A stretch of 64,000 nt of DNA from Trichobilharzia regenti. Lineage: Eukaryota; Platyhelminthes; Trematoda; Strigeidida; Schistosomatidae. The stretch's first letter is position 1; each line of letters starts with the position of its first letter. Location of the stretch: positions 46,721,459-46,785,458 of the forward strand of contig OX235265.1 in NCBI GenBank assembly GCA_944472135.2, in the 5' to 3' direction. A program made the position numbers and the translations under genes. The notes under the pieces are model-generated. The model made no database searches. It was not told the DNA's origin and saw only the letters and a list, made by a program, of their open reading frames with translations. Positions 58,001 through 64,000 of the stretch are shown one piece after another.

Positions 58001-61000
58001 ATACGAGTTGAGACTGATAAATTCTACAAGAGCGATGATGGTATGCATGTTTTCTGTTATACCTCATACATTTTAGGACGTGCATATTCCCGACGCTTCA
58101 CCGTGCACGGGATATCATCACTACCAGCCGACCGTTTGATGATTGAGGAGTTGAACCAGTCCGTGGCTGAATATTTCAAGCGGCACCATCATATCACTCT
58201 GAAGTATCCAGAGCTGCCCTGTGTGAAGGTAAATTTGCATTTCAGTGATTATTTTTGTAGGTTGATCAAAAGCGTGAAGTGTATATGCCTATGGAACTGT
58301 TAAACATTTTGCCCTATCAAGCTCCTAATGCGAGTAAAGCCGATATTGCGAGTGAAGTTATCCGTTGTGCAGCAATTCGACCACAGGAGCGCTTCAGAGA
58401 GCTGGAGAATTTTGCCAATAATATGCTGAAGTAAGAGTTTCATTTATGAGTTGATACCACCGGTCAGTACTAAAGTGTAGTGTTGCTTATTGATCCAAGA
58501 GTTGAGGGTAAGCATGTTGAGATAGACGAGCTTTCGATGATTGATTTCTTCGGCATTCCATGAAGCTTGTAGCTCGACACTCATTGTTGTAGCGCATTAA
58601 AAGGATGGTGAGAAAGTAGAATAAGTAGTAGGTTACAATACCGACCCTGGATACTTGTGGAGATTTCCGAATTATCACACTTAGCTTCTATAGATTCATT
58701 GGTGATGTCAATGGAAGAGTCCTCTAGAATGGGCGGAGTAATGCTACTTTAAATTGTAGCCGATAAGCTATGGATCTGTAGGTCCTTCCAACTACAAGCC
58801 AACTCAGTTTTCCCATGATTGGAAGTTCTAGTCTTCATTGTATTCCTGTAAAGAGACAAGTTGAATGTGAGAACGGAAGCACACTATTAGACGAATGATT
58901 GGTTATAGTTGTATTTCATTGGTTGTTTACGCACAGCGATAGGCTTTTGATTTCTAGCAAAATTGCTACTAGCTATTGGAATTGAAATACAATTACACTT
59001 GATTGATGTATTCCACAATGCGTAAACTTCTCACATATATTATTAGATGAGCGCTTTGTGAACGTTTTGATGACAGAAATCTGCTGTCCGTTGTGTCAGC
59101 CGTAATTTTGAAATTTGAATAAACGTGAGGTAAACGCCACAGTCCTTCTCGGTAAGTGCCGGAGATCCTTGACGTAACGCCTCCCTACAGAGTTTATTGT
59201 TTGTTTTCCAAGCATGCAAGTAGATACGACATACACTGTTTTGTACATCGATTTGATAAGGACGCAGAATGTGGCGGTGTCTAGTTGGTTATAGTGGGCC
59301 ACGAGTCATATAATTGCACAGACTTGCGACTAGTTGAGCACGACAAAATTAGAGTAGTGTTTGTTGGCTGTGTGGCAGTGAAGAGAACTCAATTGTAGGG
59401 TAAGTATGCTTGAATGCAAGTCTGGAACCAACTGTGTAGGAAGGTGTGTAAACGACGTTAGCCTGGAGCCAGATTTTATGATTTACTCAATGCATTGTTT
59501 TGTAATTATGAGGGTTTCTTTTGACATGACATTTGTTCCATTTCCTCCAAGGTCCCACCCACTGATCAAACAATTTGGTTTGGCGATTCAACCGAGGCCA
59601 GTGGAAGTTAACGCACGTGTTATCCAGCCGCCAACTGCTGGCTTTGGTCGTTCCGGTGTACAACAGCTGACGGCAGGTAGTTGGAGCACGCCTAGCTTTC
59701 TTCACCCTGCCGGCGAAGGAGTAGAAATAATGTGGGCTGTACTTAGCATTCCGCCTAATCAGGTATGTTTTCTACTCCAGTTCAACGTAAGATTAGTGCT
59801 GTAACAAAGTTGAGTTGTACAATCACTTGGGCACCAAATTGACATTGTAGACTTGATCATTTGTCGATTGTATCAACATCGAAGGGTAGCTCGCCTAGTT
59901 CCATGACAGCCCACCTACTTTATTGTTCACTGCATTACGTCGGTGGCAATATCATCATCTTTTATTTGTCAGTGTTTAATGCTCTGTATACAAAGAGGAG
60001 GTTTTGTCTGCCTTTTAATAAAGTGAAGGAAATGTTGTCAGATGGGTAGAGTAGCCTGAGAAGTGTGCACTTAATTCTGGTTTGTTGTCAAAAGGCATGT
60101 GTTATTGTTGAAAACAGTTAGTCGCTTTTATAAATTTAGATAGTGTTTTTAGAAGACGGAGATTATCTGAAAAGTGAGACGTATTTGCGCGATACATTTG
60201 GAAGAACTTCTCATGTTATTGTTATTGTCAAATGTAAACGCGAGAACTGACTGCTTCATCTCCTTGCCATGTTTTCTTCCTAGCGGTCTCATGGTCATGT
60301 ACAGAAGGTGATATCGGAATTGCCTAGAGCGGCCAGTCGCTTTGGTGTTCGGTTTAGCCCTCGACCGATTGTGGCACAGTGTCCGAGAGGAGAACTAAAC
60401 AGGAGGTTCGAGGAGTTTTCCAGACAAGGCTGTGGCTTCTTACTTCTCATCCTGTACGATGAACATTTCTACTCATCGATTAAACGTCTGAGTGACCTGC
60501 AAATGGGGATTCGGACTCAATGTGTACGAGCTCGTACTCTGGACAAACCGAACGTTTTCCGTAAGTAATGAGTGTTGTTCACATGTAGCCTTCAGTGTGT
60601 TTCTGTATTTCGATGAGTTTAATTCGGTTTTCTGCTTTCAGCGAACCTGTTACTCAAACTGAATGGGAAACTCGGCGGTGTGAACTGGCGAATTCCTGAC
60701 CTTATTAAGGACAGTCAAGAGTTGGTTATGGTTTTTGGAGCCGATGTCACTCATCCTGCGCCTACACAAACTCATCAAATTCGAAAGTCAGTAGCTGCTG
60801 TTATTGGTAGTGTTTCACCCGATCTTATGAGGTACGGGGTAGTTATCCGTCAGCAGGCAACCACAGAAAAGGGGAATAAGGCAGCCAGAGAAATAATCGA
60901 TGATATGCGTCTCAGTGTCAAGGAGCTACTCCAGGTTAGTTTTCATCAATGACCAACTCTACTGACTCACATTCCCCTTTTTCCCGTTGTACGCTTTCGT

Positions 61001-61721
61001 TCTTCCTTATTATTTGTGTTTTGTTGCAGCTTTACCTGCGTAACACGAACGGGCGTTTCCCGACGCGCATGATATTCTATCGCGATGGAGTTTCGGAGGG
61101 CCAGTTCGAAAATGTGTTGGTGGAAGAGCTGTGTGCAATTCAACGAGCTTGTGCAGATGTCCGTCCTGGCGAGGAGCCAGCTATCACTTATATTGTTGTG
61201 CAAAAGCGTCACCATATTCGATTTAGACCATCTGACCCCAGGTAAGGTATTTGCTCATGATGTTTCCTGTGTACGTACTACACTTTATTCGTGTCTTAAC
61301 GGTCTGTTTGAATGCTTTGTCAGGGCAAGAAACGTGGAGCCAGGAACCGTGGTAGATACAGATATCACGCATCCCAGGGAATTTGATTTCTACCTCTGCT
61401 CTCAGGAAGGGATTCAGGTAAATTGTTTCTTTGTGCTAATGCCATTACTTTTAGGGTACATCGAAACCTGCTCACTATCACGTGTTGTATGATGATAGTA
61501 ACTGGACATCGAATGCTCTTCAGATGTTCACCTACCACTTATGCTACGCGTACATGAGGTGTTCCCGTAGTGTCTCGTATCCAGCGCCGACTTATTATTC
61601 TCATTTGGCTGCATTTCGGGCACGTGAGTGGTTATCGGACATAGAGAAACCAGAGATTCTGTTAGATGCTGGTCGTTTCAGAGTTCACAGCAGTCAAGTT
61701 GACGGCATGTTCTACTTATAA
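55054..61721 (+). CDS. Argonaute (AGO subfamily), copy C, complete, 16 exons, 897 aa
   Basis: Second complete gene. Exons: 55054-55064, 56449-56505, 56541-56666, 56750-56776, 56861-57097, 57408-57633, 57667-57852, 57893-58040, 58077-58228, 58261-58430, 59552-59762, 60284-60560, 60642-60934, 61030-61241, 61324-61417, 61455-61721. All splice sites equal those of copy A. The only coding change I noticed is a synonymous one in the last exon (TCC for TCG, near 61564), so the predicted protein is the same, with D644, E693, D726 and H859. It is a true second gene if the assembly is right, and expression cannot be told apart from A by protein. It stands divergently to pseudogene B, whose start is 14 kb upstream on the other strand. 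Confidence 0.93.
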
Positions 61722-64000
61722 ACAGATTTTGTTATTTTCATATAAATTGTATTTCCTTTTGAATCCATCTTCCCTTTTAATAGTAATAATAATAATCATA
61801 ATAATAATAATAGTATAATGATAATGATTTACTTCATTCCAAAAGCAGTACTTGTGATACAGAATGGGATTTTCAGCATTAATCACGATATTGTATCTAA
61901 TTCCCTCAAATTATAAATAAAATTAATCACACAGAAAATTTTCCCAAAACATGCAGCATATAAAATGGAAATAATAATAATGATAACAGCTAAGGTAATA
62001 GTAATAATAATACAAGTGAAAATTTCCGTTGGCCTCTTTCACACAGTATTGTCGATGAGGTATGGTAATCCTAGCATGTTTAAAAATGTTGAATACAGTG
62101 TTCTCTTTACATGATATGGTGAGGGGGAAAACAAAGATTACAGCAGTCATAGACAAAAGTTGGTGTTTGCAATTATTAAAGTAAAACAAAGAAGCAACAG
62201 AACCATAAATATAATAGGAATAATAGAAGTAAAACTTGAAGGTATATAAGGATGGATGGAGGAAGTTGTTTATTTACAGGATGAAAGAAGGTTGGTTAAC
62301 TGTATTTTGTTGGGGCGATGATAAGGCATCGACGTGATACTGATAAGAAACTTTGAACACTTCACAATTCGATGGTTGATTCGGACATGTTTTCTGGGAA
62401 GAGGTGACTGATTGACTGCGTTTGAGGTGTTCTGACCTCTACGTCCCCGCTGTGTTGACGAAGAATCGGTTGATGAGGCAGTGTCAACACCTGGCATTGA
62501 TAAGTCCATTAACGTGCGTGTTGTGGGTAGGCGTAAAGAAGGTGTAATTTCGAAGCTAGTTGTCCGTACTCTTGAGCAGGGGATTTCGGAGATGCATGTC
62601 TTCTGTGGCAGTGTGAATTCCAATAATTTATTTGGCCAAGATGGTGGTTAATCTGAATAGTTCGAGCATTTCTCGGTGGATATCACATCTTTTAAGGTCG
62701 ATTGATCACTATTTGCGTAGTGAATGATTACCTTAAATGCTGTTTTATTTTACTTAGATAAGAACACAGTATTTGTGTTATGGGCACCGAGTGTTAATTG
62801 CGACATCGTGATTGATTACAATTCCCAGTTGTACGGGATGATGACGTGCTGAGGCACTCATTCGTATGATCTTAGACCCCACGTAAGAAATCGTAGGCTA
62901 TCGACAGACGCCAAACGGGCACAACTATGCTTCATCGCAGACGTTGGAATGAGACAAACCAGTGTACTGTACTTTTTGAAGAGCCTGAAACTCCGAAGTG
63001 ATGCAGTCATTGGCCTTCGATGGTTTTGCAAGTGGTATGCACTGCATTTTGGGACCTAACTTATGCGAAATGGACGGTCATGAGTTACTTCAGTGTTTAT
63101 CAGTTTGCATTTCCCATTTGAGGTATTTCGCGTCAATTATCCAGGGGGTGTTTTCCACGTAATTTCTATATTTTGTAGAGTACTACGACACTTTTGAGGC
63201 TTCAGGTGTAGTTCAGTGTGACTAATAGCTGAGTCATCCCGATTTCCGAATAATTGGTGATTAAACCTTCCTTAGTATATCAGCGCTATGAGGGAGTTCC
63301 ACAATGAGGTGATAACTATAGTTGGGGTTCTGAATTGAGTGCATTTTCTATGCCCGCACTATTGTTTTTTAACTAGTAGTAGTTGCATTTGAGAGGGTGT
63401 TCTGTTGCTGCTCGCTTTCCACTCAATCCAATCATCCTGCAACGCCAGCGTCGACCGACCAACCTTGATTACGCCACATAACACAACACACGAGTAATAT
63501 TAGAATGTCAATCTCACCCGTTACAAGATATTGAGTCAAACATGTATGTCATCAATCACAATGGAGAGGATTTAAGAACTATCTGGTTGCAGTGACGAAA
63601 ACTACCTTAACTACTCTGTGTAACACGAGTTTATATGATATGACAAGAAGTGTTTTGATATGATTGTCTGGATGAAGTTTTTGGCACAACTTATAGTCCA
63701 TAGTATAGAGTTGACAATGAGCAGTAAATTGTGCTCTGGACGTTATCCGGTCAATTACACTATATCACATAAATTCACGTAATACTGCACCACATTACGT
63801 GCCCAATGTCTCCTACTGCGATCAGGAGTTCTCTATGAATCCTTAGGTAAAAGCAGCATGAAAGCACTGGAGATCTAGGCATGTGTGCACGATAGACATA
63901 TAATCTAGTGGGACGGATTGGCTCATATAAACTGCGTGCCATACAATTGGATGAACTAGCGAAATACATTGATATTTGACTTGTTAGTGTTGACAAAGTG
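61722..64000. other. 3' flank of Argonaute C, same as 12894-15172
   Basis: Contains the AAT microsatellite (about 61783-61814), the diverged LINE 3' end (61846-61940) and the 117-codon unassigned frame (62270-62623). No other gene seen before the window ends. Confidence 0.6.

Larger units (their letters stand above)
50800..64000 (+). repeat. Segmental duplication unit, copy C (direct repeat of 1972-15172)
   Basis: Offset is constant at 48828 to the last base. Its left neighbour LINE-A (43858-45812) matches 1-1955 at offset 43857, so the duplicated segment extends left of the deletion point as well. Confidence 0.93.

Noticed and set aside
1..64000. Duplications purely as assembly artefact
   Set aside because: Cannot be excluded, but the copies differ by point changes, a 1,229 bp deletion, a 4,971 bp deletion and rearranged breakpoints, which favours real paralogy.

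Overview
The window is nuclear DNA of a metazoan, most likely a parasitic flatworm of the schistosome group. Three things point there: an Argonaute gene with six 32-40 nt micro-introns, a tRNA-derived SINE carrying a relic hammerhead ribozyme of the kind known from schistosome Sm-alpha repeats, and a dense mix of CR1/Jockey-like LINEs, Penelope-like elements and Bel/Pao LTR remnants. There are no operons or CRISPR arrays, and I recognise no free-standing tRNA or rRNA gene.

The central content is one Argonaute gene present three times. Copy A (6226-12893, +) and copy C (55054-61721, +) are complete 16-exon genes that appear to encode the same 897-residue protein, with all four catalytic residues (D644, E693, D726, H859). 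Copy B (35825-40784, -) is an inverted pseudogene. It lost exon 11 through a clean 1,229 bp deletion, and it lost exons 15-16 (which carry the catalytic histidine) at a scrambled breakpoint. If spliced, B would give only a 455-residue N-L1-PAZ protein.

Layout. 1-1955: LINE-A, cut by the window edge. 1956-3847: a deletion scar, then LINE-B ORF1 and Bel/Pao gag-protease remnants. 3848-6225: Argonaute upstream region. 6226-12893: Argonaute A. 12894-21550: non-coding DNA with a decayed LINE. 21551-22702: minisatellite of 144 bp units. 22703-27691: LINE-C, whose two ORFs are intact. 28165-29050: SINE inside a pair of inverted Penelope-type terminal repeats. 29946-35320: two decayed Penelope-like elements with inverted terminal repeats. 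35494-42648: inverted Argonaute B block. 43001-45812: LINE-A again. 46357-50800: LINE-B, split by a 480 bp solo LTR. 50800-52675: Bel/Pao remnants again. 53190-64000: Argonaute C and its flanks, still matching copy A at the window end.

The first 15.2 kb (1-15172) and the last 20.1 kb (43858-64000) are the same segment in direct orientation. They differ by a 4,971 bp deletion in copy A. The window therefore looks like one and a third periods of a large tandem repeat (44-49 kb), each period holding a sense Argonaute and an inverted broken one. Because A and B converge, read-through from A would fold back on B. This suggests, as inference only, a possible dsRNA source aimed at an RNAi gene. All paralogy statements come from reading the sequence by eye, without alignment software.
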